Assembly: GCF_003628535.1 (NCBI RefSeq)
Contig: NZ_RBCI01000001.1
Span: 1,041,827-1,105,826 of the forward strand
DNA length: 64,000 nt
Reading direction: 5' to 3'
Source of the DNA: Flavisolibacter nicotianae
GTDB taxonomy: Bacteria > Bacteroidota > Bacteroidia > Chitinophagales > Chitinophagaceae
The position numbers and the translations under genes were made by a program. The notes under the pieces are model-generated. The model was not told where the DNA came from and ran no database searches. It was given only the letters and a program-made list of their open reading frames with translations. Positions within the stretch are counted from its first letter, which is position 1. Every line of letters begins with the position of its first letter. This document shows positions 42,401-50,965 of the stretch, piece by piece.

Positions 42401-43368
42401 TCGCCAGTGGCGGCGGTGCAAATCTGCTGGCAAAACTTTCCACTGTGAGCGAAAGTCTTTCCTGCCTCACGGCGACTGTAGCGGAAGCCGGCAGTGGCCG
42501 CACAACGGTCAATACCAGCAGCGGCAGCTATTTCCGTACGCAAAAAGTTATCCAGCTATCGCCGGCTGTTCCCAATACAACGGCCACTTACCAGGCAACG
42601 TTTTATTACACTGCAGCGGATCTTAGTGCATGGTCATCAGCCGAGATCCCGCAATTGAAAATTCTAAAGGTCAAAGACGGCGTTGACCTGGCCGGAACAC
42701 TGACGGCAGCAGATGTAGAATTGGTTACGCCTGTGTTTTCTGATAATTCGGCCAACGGCTACTATAGCTACACCGGCAGCTTTACCGGTTTTTCCCGTTT
42801 TATGCTGGTGTCGCCTTCATTTACCCTGCCGGTAAACTTGTTGTCATTCGACGCCCAGCCGCAAAAAAACCGCGTGGTACTTTCCTGGCAAACAGCGTCT
42901 GAACAAAACAGTAAAGGATTTGATGTGGAGCGCAGCAACGGCGGTGCTGATTTCGCCGCCATTGGGTGGGTGAAAGGTGCCGGAACGGGCAACCAGAAAA
43001 AGGACTATTCCTTTACCGACAATTTTGCGCAGCCCAATGTGGCTTACCAATACCGGTTGAAGCAGGTCGACATGGACGGGCACTCCCGTTATTCGGCCAT
43101 TCGCCAGGCAAAGATTGTCACCGGCAACATCACTGTGGCGGTGAGTCCCAATCCTGCACACACCACACTCACAGTATTTGTAGCTGGCGCTTCCCGCCCA
43201 GCCGATGTCCGTTTGGTTGATGCAAAAGGACAGGCCGTGGCAGTTTGGAAAGAAGCCAATGTCCGTTCAGCTTTTTCTGTAGATGTCAGCCGTTTTAGTC
43301 GCGGCGTTTACACCCTAATTGTGCATTTGCCCGACGGCGATCAGACGGTCCGTGTACTGTTGCAATAA
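39451..43368 (+). CDS. Secreted M4-family (thermolysin-like) metalloprotease with T9SS sorting domain
   Basis: A 1305-residue multidomain exported protease. In order: signal peptide (LVSVGLAAGLLTYAQ), FTP/PepSY propeptide (~20-220), peptidase M4 catalytic domain with HELGH (H426, E427, H430) and the third ligand E450 with D454 (INEGFSD), a Calx-beta-like domain (~640-745, ending VTISDDDAP), a MAM/jelly-roll-like domain (LLNESFESVSAGTTFPAGWD, ~755-960), a further beta domain, and a T9SS type A sorting domain at the end (AVSPNPAHTTLTVFVAG ... RGVYTLIVHL). It is secreted through the Por system. It sits between atpH and atpA, flanked by its own terminators, and looks like an insertion into the ATP synthase locus. 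Confidence 0.93.
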   Translation: MKKCVLVSVGLAAGLLTYAQPSLQNMAETFKKQKQEDLYSLRLTGQSQGSLRFSPSSRMMKSGAKTWLSSALGLRTGKDELRKAPALTSAPKDIEIEKYQQWYQGIKVEHGAISVVSKAAKVEAVQLEFYSLDDSFSTTPKLSEEEALQKATAFVGAAKYAWEGYAGNDPQYKKPSGSLVIVEDYYGKKGKMNLAYKFEIYAEQPFSRSKVYVSAVDGSVLLVDRMVKHLGPDFNHSDVSMRAGVPAAIVANQNNLFANASATAQTRYSGTQPIITDDGSAVAGKPYRLRQVRNGHNITTLDYQRKVQSTTNDNAAIDFTDNDNNWTASERSLNYDDAALDVQLAMQYISDYWRTVHNRFSWDDLGSEMKSYVHVRSVANAGFDNAYWDGSAMYYGDGSYYSTDGSGTIANSYGFKPLTALDVSAHELGHAVCQSTANLVYQREAGGINEGFSDIWAACVENFSGLPKLPFLIGEEIYPSVGALRSMQNPKALGDPDTYGGQYWVRVSLASCPLPGNSNDQCGVHYNSGVLNKWFYLITAGGSGTNDNKDTYAVTGLGFSCTEKIAFLTEQSLTPNADYAAVRQASINAAATLYGACSNEVVQVTNSWFAVGVGASANCLPLIEFGSTNTTVSEGSGLAGNCTSTKTVSVPVKLGAAATQKTDVLFNFGGTAVQGVHYTVASSSLSFAAGESGTKNLDITILDNATAEGNKTIQLSFTINANGGNGAAGTNNQAFTVTISDDDAPTLPIQAGAISTVTLLNESFESVSAGTTFPAGWDASQSYTGGASATNVWAVGTNAGLSGNAAYITNTPAGAVGYAYDPTSTTDRLLRLPVLNTSGLTDIQLRFNYKVGGEAYPLSPSNSNPNYEPALYDFGRVVYDASGSGTTGSFSTLFNTTASDHVALYGNGTTTQTFGTFRLPSSMENKAAVYLGFRWTSDNSAGNGIPLAIDDIVVTGKTQGTSIETTAGQSNSVKVIQGNMDTYIASGGGANLLAKLSTVSESLSCLTATVAEAGSGRTTVNTSSGSYFRTQKVIQLSPAVPNTTATYQATFYYTAADLSAWSSAEIPQLKILKVKDGVDLAGTLTAADVELVTPVFSDNSANGYYSYTGSFTGFSRFMLVSPSFTLPVNLLSFDAQPQKNRVVLSWQTASEQNSKGFDVERSNGGADFAAIGWVKGAGTGNQKKDYSFTDNFAQPNVAYQYRLKQVDMDGHSRYSAIRQAKIVTGNITVAVSPNPAHTTLTVFVAGASRPADVRLVDAKGQAVAVWKEANVRSAFSVDVSRFSRGVYTLIVHLPDGDQTVRVLLQ

Positions 43369-43445
43369 GACAAGAATAGCCCTGATTTGCGGGCGGACAA
43401 AAGAATGTAAGTGAACAGCGCGGCGGGTTTGATTTCAAAAGCGTT

Positions 43446-43472
43446 AAAAAGGTCAGCAAGGGCTGACCTTTT
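43446..43472 (+). terminator. Terminator after the M4 protease gene
   Basis: Stem AAAAAGGTCAGC / GCTGACCTTTT with loop AAGG, 77 bases past the stop. Confidence 0.82.
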
Positions 43473-43527
43473 GCATTTGGAGGCTCAAAAATTTCTCCTT
43501 TTTAGCGGAAACAAGACCCTGAACACT

Positions 43528-43535
43528 TACCTTTG
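43528..43535 (+). promoter_or_regulatory. TAnnTTTG -7 box upstream of atpA
   Basis: TACCTTTG, an exact match to the -7 consensus, 20 bases before the atpA ATG, giving atpA its own promoter downstream of the protease terminator. Confidence 0.6.
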
Positions 43536-43555
43536 CGCCACTAAAAATTTGTGTA

Positions 43556-45142
43556 ATGGCAGATATTGAAATAAAACCAGATGAAATCAGTGCCATCCTG
43601 CGCCAGCAGTTGAGCGGTTTCAATGCCGGTGCAGACCTGGAAGAGGTAGGAACCGTGCTGCAAATGGGCGACGGAATTGCCCGTGTTTACGGCTTGGGCA
43701 ATGTACGTGCCGGTGAGCTGGTGGAATTTGAAAACGGTGTTCAAGGTATCGCCCTGAACCTGGAAGAAGACAATGTGGGTGCCGTATTGATGGGTGAAAT
43801 GGGCACTTTACAGGAAGGTTCAAAAGTGCGCCGTACCGGCCAGATCGCCTCTATCAAAGTGGGTGAAGGCATGGTTGGCCGCGTGGTGAATACGCTGGGT
43901 GAACCCATTGATGGAAAAGGGCCGATCACAGGCGAACGTTATGAAATGCCGCTGGAGCGCAAGGCGCCTGGTGTTATTTTCCGTGAGCCGGTAAAAGAGC
44001 CGCTGCAAACCGGTATCAAGGCCATCGACGCCATGATCCCTATCGGCCGCGGTCAGCGTGAGCTGGTGATTGGTGACCGCCAAACTGGTAAGACTGCCAT
44101 TTGTATCGACACGATCATCAACCAAAAAGAATTCTACGAAGCAGGCAAACCTGTTTACTGTATATACGTTGCCATCGGTCAGAAAGCATCAACCATTGCC
44201 GGTGTGATGAAGACCCTGCAGGATGCCGGCGCTATGGTGTACACAACCATCGTTGCTGCCTCTGCATCCGACCCTGCGCCACTGCAGTTCTATGCGCCGT
44301 TTGCCGGTGCGGCCATCGGTGAATTTTTCCGTGATACCGGACGTCCGGCCCTCATCATTTACGATGACCTGTCGAAACAGGCTGTGGCTTACCGTGAGGT
44401 GTCGCTGCTGCTGCGCCGTCCGCCGGGCCGTGAGGCATATCCCGGTGACGTATTCTACCTGCACAGCCGCCTGCTGGAAAGAGCTGCGAAAGTGATTGCC
44501 AATGATGAAGTGGCAAAGCAAATGAACGACCTTCCCGAAAGCATCCGTCACCTCGTAAAAGGTGGTGGCTCGCTGACGGCGCTTCCAATCATCGAAACAC
44601 AGGCAGGTGACGTATCGGCCTACATCCCGACAAACGTTATCTCGATCACGGACGGACAGATCTTCCTTGAATCGAACCTGTTCAACGCCGGTATCCGTCC
44701 TGCGATCAACGTGGGTATCTCGGTAAGCCGCGTCGGTGGTAACGCCCAAACCAAATCGATGAAAAAAGTAGCCGGTACGCTGAAGCTTGACCAGGCACTT
44801 TACCGCGAGATGGAAGCGTTCTCCAAATTTGGTGGTGACCTCGACCCGGCGACCAAGCTGGTACTCGACAAAGGTGCCCGCAACGTGGAAGTGTTGAAGC
44901 AACCGCAATATGCACCGGTACCCGTGGAAAAGCAGGTTGCCATTATCTACCTGGGTACACAGGGTTTGCTGCGTGATGTTCCGGTAAACAAGGTGAAAGA
45001 ATTCGAAGAGCAGTTCCTGATGGAGATGGAAACCAAGATGCCGGATGTGCTGACAGCCTTCAAGAAAGGCAATCTTCCGGAAGAAGGGCTGGCGAAGATG
45101 ACCGAGCTTGCCAAAAACATCAGTGCACAGTACAAAAAATAA
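43556..45142 (+). CDS. atpA: F0F1 ATP synthase subunit alpha
   Basis: A 528-residue non-catalytic nucleotide-binding subunit of F1. It has the P-loop GDRQTGKTA near residue 170, the alpha signature [17 protein letters not shown], and the [19 protein letters not shown]-terminal helix. It is normally followed by atpG, but here a terminator and a ~670-base non-coding stretch follow. Confidence 0.97.
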   Translation: MADIEIKPDEISAILRQQLSGFNAGADLEEVGTVLQMGDGIARVYGLGNVRAGELVEFENGVQGIALNLEEDNVGAVLMGEMGTLQEGSKVRRTGQIASIKVGEGMVGRVVNTLGEPIDGKGPITGERYEMPLERKAPGVIFREPVKEPLQTGIKAIDAMIPIGRGQRELVIGDRQTGKTAICIDTIINQKEFYEAGKPVYCIYVAIGQKASTIAGVMKTLQDAGAMVYTTIVAASASDPAPLQFYAPFAGAAIGEFFRDTGRPALIIYDDLSKQAVAYREVSLLLRRPPGREAYPGDVFYLHSRLLERAAKVIANDEVAKQMNDLPESIRHLVKGGGSLTALPIIETQAGDVSAYIPTNVISITDGQIFLESNLFNAGIRPAINVGISVSRVGGNAQTKSMKKVAGTLKLDQALYREMEAFSKFGGDLDPATKLVLDKGARNVEVLKQPQYAPVPVEKQVAIIYLGTQGLLRDVPVNKVKEFEEQFLMEMETKMPDVLTAFKKGNLPEEGLAKMTELAKNISAQYKK

Positions 45143-45163
45143 GCAACGAGTTTTTGTTGATAG

Positions 45164-45189
45164 AAAAGCGGCCTTGTGCCGCTTTTTTT
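45164..45189 (+). terminator. Terminator after atpA
   Basis: Stem AAAAGCGGC / GCCGCTTTT with loop CTTGT and a run of seven T in total, 22 bases past the stop. Confidence 0.85.
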
Positions 45190-45857
45190 ATTGCCTGCCG
45201 TAACCGTTTACGTTCGTTCCCCGGAAGTTTCCTGGCGGTTGATGCACCGGTCGTAACTGCTGGTGTATGCCATTTTCCAAAGATGATGGAGAGGTGGATA
45301 TTTTCTGCGATCACTATCGCTCTATCCAAACAGTTAACCAATCTGAAAACGGGAAAGATGCTCTACTCGTTTGTAAAGAATTGCACAGCATTCTTCTGCC
45401 ATCTGTCATCGAACAAGCATTTAACGTGTGTAAGTAACCGGTGAAAATCGGGCTTAACGAAAAATATTTTTCAACTTTTTTAAGCCCGGTTTTCAGGAAA
45501 AAAAGAAACAAAAAAAGCAAAGCCATCGATCCCTGCCAATCCTTGCCCCGCTTGCTTTTACGCAAATATGTACCGTAAAAACCTGCCATAATTTGCGGAA
45601 ATTACAACTATGCGATGTGTGTAAAATACGGTCAAAAAGAAAAGTTATTTCGTAGAACTACTTGCAAATTCAAAACACGGGACGTATGTTTGCGTTCTCG
45701 TAAGCGATAACACTTACCAATCCTAAGGAAAAGCAATAAGAAATCCGTACCGGCCCCTAAACAAGAAAACTGCCTGCCTTTACTCATTTCTTACACTTTT
45801 CTTCCCGTCCAATATTTCTATGGGTTAACGAAAATTTTTAATTCTAATCCCTAAGAA
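45190..45857. other. Non-coding gap between atpA and a T9SS cargo gene
   Basis: About 670 bases with no credible gene. The short open frames on both strands lack protein-like composition. The region is increasingly A/T-rich towards the right and contains a good promoter at 45662-45692 that gives the next gene a leader of roughly 160 bases. Confidence 0.55.
45662..45692 (+). promoter_or_regulatory. Bacteroidota-type promoter for the T9SS gene at 45858
   Basis: TTG at 45662-45664 and TATGTTTG at 45685-45692 are separated by 20 bases, matching the -33/-7 arrangement (TTG, N17-23, TAnnTTTG) of the Bacteroidota housekeeping sigma factor. Confidence 0.6.
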
Positions 45858-47240
45858 ATGAAACAAATCTTTACCCTTCTGTCCGCTGCTCTTTTCACTG
45901 CAACGATTGCTAACGCACAAATCAACGAACATTTCGAAAACAACAGCACCTTGCCTTCAAACTGCTGGCAATTGATGGCTACCCACGACGTAACCGGTAC
46001 TGCTGCCATCAACGGTGCGGCGAGCATCGCTTCCGAGCCTGCCGCCAATTCCGAAATCAGAACCCCTTACCTGGACATCACCGGCCCTTGCCAGGTCTCT
46101 TTCAGCTACCTGCTGAACAACAAGCTGAATAATAATTCTATCCGAACCGTTGAAATCGGAACAACCGATAAAAACGGAACGTTCGTTGCCGCAACAAGTT
46201 TTGTGTTGAACAAAAACACGAATTTCAACACCGTGTTTTCCTTTAATCAAAGCCTTGCACTAACGACCGGTGTTCAGCGGTTAACCATCCGCGTAAATTC
46301 CGCTAGCGGCGATGGCAATTCCTTTGTCACCATCGACGATTTGACCGTGTCATCGGCTACCTTGCATTACGGTGCCGCACCCTGCAACACGCCGCCCGTG
46401 TCTACCGATGCCAACTTCTTTACAGCGAGTTCGGGTCCTTTCAACGGCAGCATTGCGTCAAAAGCAAGTGACGCCAATGCAGGCGAAACTGTTTCCTTCG
46501 TGCTCGATACGCTTTACACCGTCAACGGTACGCTTACCCTGCGCAGCAATGGCACATTCACTTTCACACCGGCCGGAAATTTTGCCGGTGGAACCGTAAC
46601 GTTCAAATACAAAGTAACAGACGACGGTTACGACCCACTGACCTCGAATGTCGCAACAGTGACAATCAACTACCCGGCGCTGGCTCCCCTGCCCGTTTTC
46701 CTGACCAGCTTCTCGGCGAATGTTGGCGGTGGCGCGGCCCGCTTCTTCTGGAGTGTTGCGCAAAACGAAAACGGCAACCGCATTGACCTGGAAAAAAGCA
46801 GTGACGGAAAAACCTTTTCAACGGCAGCCGTGATTCTGACAACCATGAAGACCGGTGCGGAAAGTTACCAGTACAACGATGCAACGTTTGAACGCAGTAC
46901 TTACTATCGTCTGCGGATCGTGAACAACAACGGCGGTATCGAATATTCCAGGACCATCTTCCTGCAAAACGCTGCCCTTGCCCAGGCATCAAATCTGACC
47001 ATCCTGCAAAACCCGGTTTTGTCGACGGTGAACTTTGAGTACACTGCCGCGGAAGCGGGCCTAAGTACGGTAACAGTCTATAACCTGAACGGGGCAAAAA
47101 TGCTGACCACGCAGATCAGGATGTACAAAGGCAGAAACACAATGTCGGTGAATTTGGACAGCAGGGTTGCTCCGGGTTCTTATATCATGGAAGTGACAAA
47201 CGGAACCGACAGAAGCATTGCAAAATTGATCAAACAATAA
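45858..47240 (+). CDS. Secreted T9SS cargo protein with Ig/cadherin-like domain
   Basis: A 460-residue exported protein. After the signal peptide (LLSAALFTATIANAQ) comes a jelly-roll-like domain (INEHFENNSTLPSNCWQLMA ... FVTIDDLTVSS, ~22-170). Next is a cadherin/VCBS-like beta domain (~175-270: GTLTLRSNGTFTFTPAGNFA), then a fibronectin-like linker and the T9SS type A sorting domain (NPVLSTVNFEYTAAEAG ... RVAPGSYIMEVT). No catalytic site is visible; it is probably a surface or extracellular binding protein. Confidence 0.88.
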   Translation: MKQIFTLLSAALFTATIANAQINEHFENNSTLPSNCWQLMATHDVTGTAAINGAASIASEPAANSEIRTPYLDITGPCQVSFSYLLNNKLNNNSIRTVEIGTTDKNGTFVAATSFVLNKNTNFNTVFSFNQSLALTTGVQRLTIRVNSASGDGNSFVTIDDLTVSSATLHYGAAPCNTPPVSTDANFFTASSGPFNGSIASKASDANAGETVSFVLDTLYTVNGTLTLRSNGTFTFTPAGNFAGGTVTFKYKVTDDGYDPLTSNVATVTINYPALAPLPVFLTSFSANVGGGAARFFWSVAQNENGNRIDLEKSSDGKTFSTAAVILTTMKTGAESYQYNDATFERSTYYRLRIVNNNGGIEYSRTIFLQNAALAQASNLTILQNPVLSTVNFEYTAAEAGLSTVTVYNLNGAKMLTTQIRMYKGRNTMSVNLDSRVAPGSYIMEVTNGTDRSIAKLIKQ

Positions 47241-47280
47241 CGATATTTCTTTGGACGGAAATAAAACCAATGGTTTTTCA

Positions 47281-47308
47281 AAAGCGGCAATTTGCCGCTT
47301 TTTTTTGT
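47281..47308 (+). terminator. Terminator after the T9SS gene at 45858
   Basis: Stem AAAGCGGCAA / TTGCCGCTTT with extra T (run of eight), 40 bases past the stop. Confidence 0.85.
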
Positions 47309-47520
47309 GCTTTTCCTGATGATAGTCTACAGGAAAACCATCAGAACGGTGGTGATTTCTCTTTTTTTCTTGCTTTTTGCAGGCCGGTTTAAGTGGCTTT
47401 AACAGGCAGTAAAACGTATTTGCCGATCATTCTGTTTTGTCGGACGGATGACAAACAAATTCTGGTGACCGGAATCTTTCTTTACGGCCGCTTAAAAATC
47501 GATAAACCAAAACCATTCCT

Positions 47521-50500
47521 ATGAAGAACGGTGTGCTTATGAGAGCGTGGGCTCTTTTGTTTTTTCTTTTCCTGAACAGCAGTTTTCTTTTTGCGCAGGG
47601 TACCGGCATTATAGTTCGGACAGCAGGCCTGCCAGCCAGTCAAACCGTTCTTGATCCCATTGCGCCATTGGGTTATACGTCTAAAACAACCGCCGGTTTT
47701 GCCGGTGATGACGTTGGCAATTCCAAGTTGCCGTTCAAGCCCCTTCCTTCTTTTTCCAACGAACCGTTTGGTGACCTTCGCCGCGGGCCCAACCATCTTT
47801 ACAGTGATTTTGTTCCGGATGCCAACGGCAGCGGTGTGTACGTACATTTTGACGGCACCTATTTTTTGTTTCGCATGCGCCTGGGCTCTATTGTTCCCGG
47901 TGCAAAAGGCTACAGCATCCTGATAGACGCCGATGGAAAATTTGGTGCAACCGGACCTAATGCCGATCCTACCTACCAGGCTGCCACAACCGGAACCAAC
48001 GGCAACCCCGGTTTTGAAATCGAGGTCGATTTGTTTACGCAAAACACCACGAGTGCCGGTGTGGTTATTTACGATGTGGATGGCCCATCCGGCCCTGTGC
48101 AGAAAAAAACCTATACCAACTGGCTGGATTATTCGCAGGTATCCATTGCAGGGACCAACGACAACGGCGACCCGGATTTCTTTCTGGATTTTTACATTCC
48201 GCTATCCGACCTGACAACCTATTTTGGTGTAACGGCCAGTACGCCTTTGCGCATGAATGCCACTACGGTAATGGCGCCGCAGGCGTCAATTGGTGGTCCC
48301 AAATCGGATTTGTATGGCCTTGCCGACAGCGGCTACAAAGACGTGAACGCGGAATGGGAGGCCTACATGAATGCACAGCCATCATTTACGCCAACCTCGC
48401 TGAATAACACCAGCACGTCGGTCGTAGGAGCCATGTGCACGGCGCCGCCCATGCTAAATACGCCGATTACAACCGGCGCTACATCTGTGTCGGGCACGTG
48501 GACAATGTCCTCGCTGCCGAATGCACTCGGCACCGCCACGATTAAAATTTATATAGACGGGGTGTACTCGGGTCAAAGTGCTCCGGCCACGTCGGGTTCC
48601 ACCTGGACGGTGACAGGCCTTTCGCCTTTAGCGGCCAATAAAGTCATTACCGCCAAAGCGTATAATGCAACCGAAAGCGAATGCCTGAGCAGCAATTCAG
48701 TCACGGTTACAAGCTGTAACAAACTGACCAAGCCAGCCACACCCACACTCTCCTGTGCAACGTTTCAAAAAGGTCTGACCGGTACCAACAGGGGCTCTAC
48801 GAATTCCGCGCTGTGGGTGGTGCACGTTGACAACCTCTCGACCAATGACCTGCGAAACAGTACCAGTGACCAGACAAATGCCTACTTCAGTAACATGTCG
48901 GGTGCCAACTGGGATTTCTCTTCGGGTTGCACAACAGGCAGCCAGATGACCGCCGGCAGCTACAAAATTTATTATACCGACAACACCGGGTGTAATTCCG
49001 AACCCCTGTTCATCTGCGTCAGTCCCGGTAAGGCCGGGTCGAACGTTGCCGGCACGCTGGGAACACCAACGATTACTTCGCCGGCAGGGAGCGTGTTTAC
49101 CACCGCCGTCAACGCCATTGCCGGAACCACGCAGGCAACAACAAACGGCACACTGATGACGCTTTATGTCGACAATTTTCCGACATTAACCACAACAGCT
49201 ACGGCAGCCGGCGCTTTTTCTTTTTCGAATCTAAAACTGCTCCAGGGCCAAAGCCTTTATATCACCAGTGAGTACAACACGGGCACACAAACCACCAGCT
49301 ATTGCTCCGCAAAAACATCCGCGTACACCGTAACCTGTTTCACGGCCGTGCCGGGAATCAACACCGATGCCACCGGCCAATTGGTAGCAGGCGCACCGAT
49401 TACTGGTACCTCGGGAGAGCCGTCCGGCACAACGATTAAAGTGTATACAGCGGCAGGAACGCTGGTGGCAACGACAACTGTCAGCGGCACCGGTACCTGG
49501 ACAACCGGAAGTTATACCGCCGTAGCCGGAACTTCGTACTATGCCAATGCCGCCAACGGAACCTGCGGCGTAAGCGGCAACACAGCCAACGTGTCCACGC
49601 CATCGACTGTAACCAGCACCAGCCGCTGCGGAACCATCGACGGTGGCCTGACTTCCTCTTCCACAACGGTCAGCGGCACGATCGTTGGCTCTGCCGGTTC
49701 GCCCATCGCAGCCGGAACGAAAGTGAACGTCTACCAGGATGGAATGAACATCGGGACCTACGTGTTTCCGTTGTCCTCTACCAGCGCATCGGCAATTTGG
49801 TCGATCGCAATATTGTCCCACACGCTGTATGCCAGTGGCGTGGTGACCATCGGCATACAGGAAGCCGGAACGGCCGGCGAAGTGATTTGCTCTGCCAGCG
49901 CAACGGTGACGTGTGCCGGACCGCTCAACCCAAGCTATACGCAGCAATCGAGCAATGGAACATCGGGTTCGGGTGCAACCGTACCGAAGGGTGGAACCAT
50001 GACCTATACGATTACCAATCTTTCGCCCAATACATTCTATAGCGTAGCCGACGCCACGAGCGGCCAGTCCTACGCGTCCGGCGTTTGGACCAGCAACGCC
50101 ACAACGGCAAGCAATACAATCAGCATCACCACCAACCCGCTGACAACATCGGGAACGTATAACGGTATGATCAAAGCTACTTCTGTAACGTCGACGGATA
50201 TGTGTACAACGATGGCTGCGCTTTCTTCGTTCACGGTGTTGCCGGTTACGCTGACGGAATTCAGGGGCGAACATACCGGCCGTGCCAACGTGCTTCGGTG
50301 GAAAGCAACCGGTGAGAGCAAGACCGTTCGTTACGATGTGGAGCGCAGTACCGACGGTACCCTTTTCTCCGTGATCGGCAGCGTGGCGGCGAATGGAACT
50401 GGGGCGTATGTTTTCAACGACAACAAGCTGTCTGCGCCGGCCAATTACTATCGCCTGCGACTGGTGGAAGGCGATGGCAGGGTTGCGCTCAGCAAAACCA

Positions 50501-50784
50501 TACTTCTGCAGGAAAATGGCGCCAGCCTTGTGTTGGGTGCCGTGCGTCCAAATCCCTTTGTCGCTGACCTTGCCGTTAGTTTTTCGACCGCCAGCCCGCA
50601 AATCATGACACTGACTCTGGTGGATGCGACCGGACGAAACGTGGTGCAAAAGCAGGTGAAGACCGTACAGGGCACGAACGACGTGCGGCTCGACGGCCTG
50701 GCCCATTTGCCGAAAGGCATGTACGTGCTGAAACTGCAGTGCGACGATGTTCTCTTTCAGGAAAAGCTGCTCAAGGCGCAGTAA
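47521..50784 (+). CDS. Large secreted T9SS cargo protein with Ig-like repeats
   Basis: A 1087-residue exported protein. The signal peptide (LLFFLFLNSSFLFAQ) is followed by a beta domain of ~270 residues with Asp-rich loops (YSILIDADGKFGATGPNADP). Several Ser/Thr/Gly-rich Ig-like repeats come next (VSGTWTMSSLPNALGTATIK, later ITGTSGEPSGTTIKVYTAAG and related copies). The C-terminus has a T9SS type A sorting domain (VRPNPFVADLAVSFSTASPQ ... LPKGMYVLKLQC). Probably an adhesin or other surface protein; no enzyme motif seen. A long antisense open frame over its 3' half is a composition artefact. Confidence 0.88.
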   Translation: MKNGVLMRAWALLFFLFLNSSFLFAQGTGIIVRTAGLPASQTVLDPIAPLGYTSKTTAGFAGDDVGNSKLPFKPLPSFSNEPFGDLRRGPNHLYSDFVPDANGSGVYVHFDGTYFLFRMRLGSIVPGAKGYSILIDADGKFGATGPNADPTYQAATTGTNGNPGFEIEVDLFTQNTTSAGVVIYDVDGPSGPVQKKTYTNWLDYSQVSIAGTNDNGDPDFFLDFYIPLSDLTTYFGVTASTPLRMNATTVMAPQASIGGPKSDLYGLADSGYKDVNAEWEAYMNAQPSFTPTSLNNTSTSVVGAMCTAPPMLNTPITTGATSVSGTWTMSSLPNALGTATIKIYIDGVYSGQSAPATSGSTWTVTGLSPLAANKVITAKAYNATESECLSSNSVTVTSCNKLTKPATPTLSCATFQKGLTGTNRGSTNSALWVVHVDNLSTNDLRNSTSDQTNAYFSNMSGANWDFSSGCTTGSQMTAGSYKIYYTDNTGCNSEPLFICVSPGKAGSNVAGTLGTPTITSPAGSVFTTAVNAIAGTTQATTNGTLMTLYVDNFPTLTTTATAAGAFSFSNLKLLQGQSLYITSEYNTGTQTTSYCSAKTSAYTVTCFTAVPGINTDATGQLVAGAPITGTSGEPSGTTIKVYTAAGTLVATTTVSGTGTWTTGSYTAVAGTSYYANAANGTCGVSGNTANVSTPSTVTSTSRCGTIDGGLTSSSTTVSGTIVGSAGSPIAAGTKVNVYQDGMNIGTYVFPLSSTSASAIWSIAILSHTLYASGVVTIGIQEAGTAGEVICSASATVTCAGPLNPSYTQQSSNGTSGSGATVPKGGTMTYTITNLSPNTFYSVADATSGQSYASGVWTSNATTASNTISITTNPLTTSGTYNGMIKATSVTSTDMCTTMAALSSFTVLPVTLTEFRGEHTGRANVLRWKATGESKTVRYDVERSTDGTLFSVIGSVAANGTGAYVFNDNKLSAPANYYRLRLVEGDGRVALSKTILLQENGASLVLGAVRPNPFVADLAVSFSTASPQIMTLTLVDATGRNVVQKQVKTVQGTNDVRLDGLAHLPKGMYVLKLQCDDVLFQEKLLKAQ

Positions 50785-50801
50785 CAAAAAGAACGTTTTA
50801 C

Positions 50802-50838
50802 CGAAGCGGCGCCGGGTACCGGCGCCGCTTCGTTTTTT
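50802..50838 (+). terminator. Strong terminator after the gene at 47521
   Basis: A 14-bp perfect stem CGAAGCGGCGCCGG / CCGGCGCCGCTTCG with a 3-base loop, followed by six T. Confidence 0.92.
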
Positions 50839-50953
50839 GTTGCTTCTGTAACCGCAAATGTGCATCCGCAACCTTTTTTCGCTGTGCGTTCTGCGAAATT
50901 TTTATTCCCGGTAAAAGCAAAATGCAGGCCTGTAAAATCGGGTGTAATCGGCT

Positions 50954-50961
50954 TACATTTG
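50954..50961 (+). promoter_or_regulatory. TAnnTTTG -7 box for the APH-RapZ gene
   Basis: TACATTTG ends 4 bases before the ATG at 50966, giving a nearly leaderless transcript. TTG lies further upstream but not at a clear spacing. Confidence 0.5.
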
Positions 50962-50965
50962 CGCC

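Noticed and set aside
45154..45444. 96-codon open frame after atpA
   Set aside because: It starts before and runs through the atpA terminator and has Cys/Arg/Phe-rich, non-protein-like composition.
49231..50871. 546-codon open frame antisense to the 3' part of the T9SS gene at 47521
   Set aside because: Composition is Arg/His/Gly/Cys-rich and repetitive, a mirror of the Ser/Thr/Gly-rich sense gene. The sense frame has a signal peptide and sorting domain.
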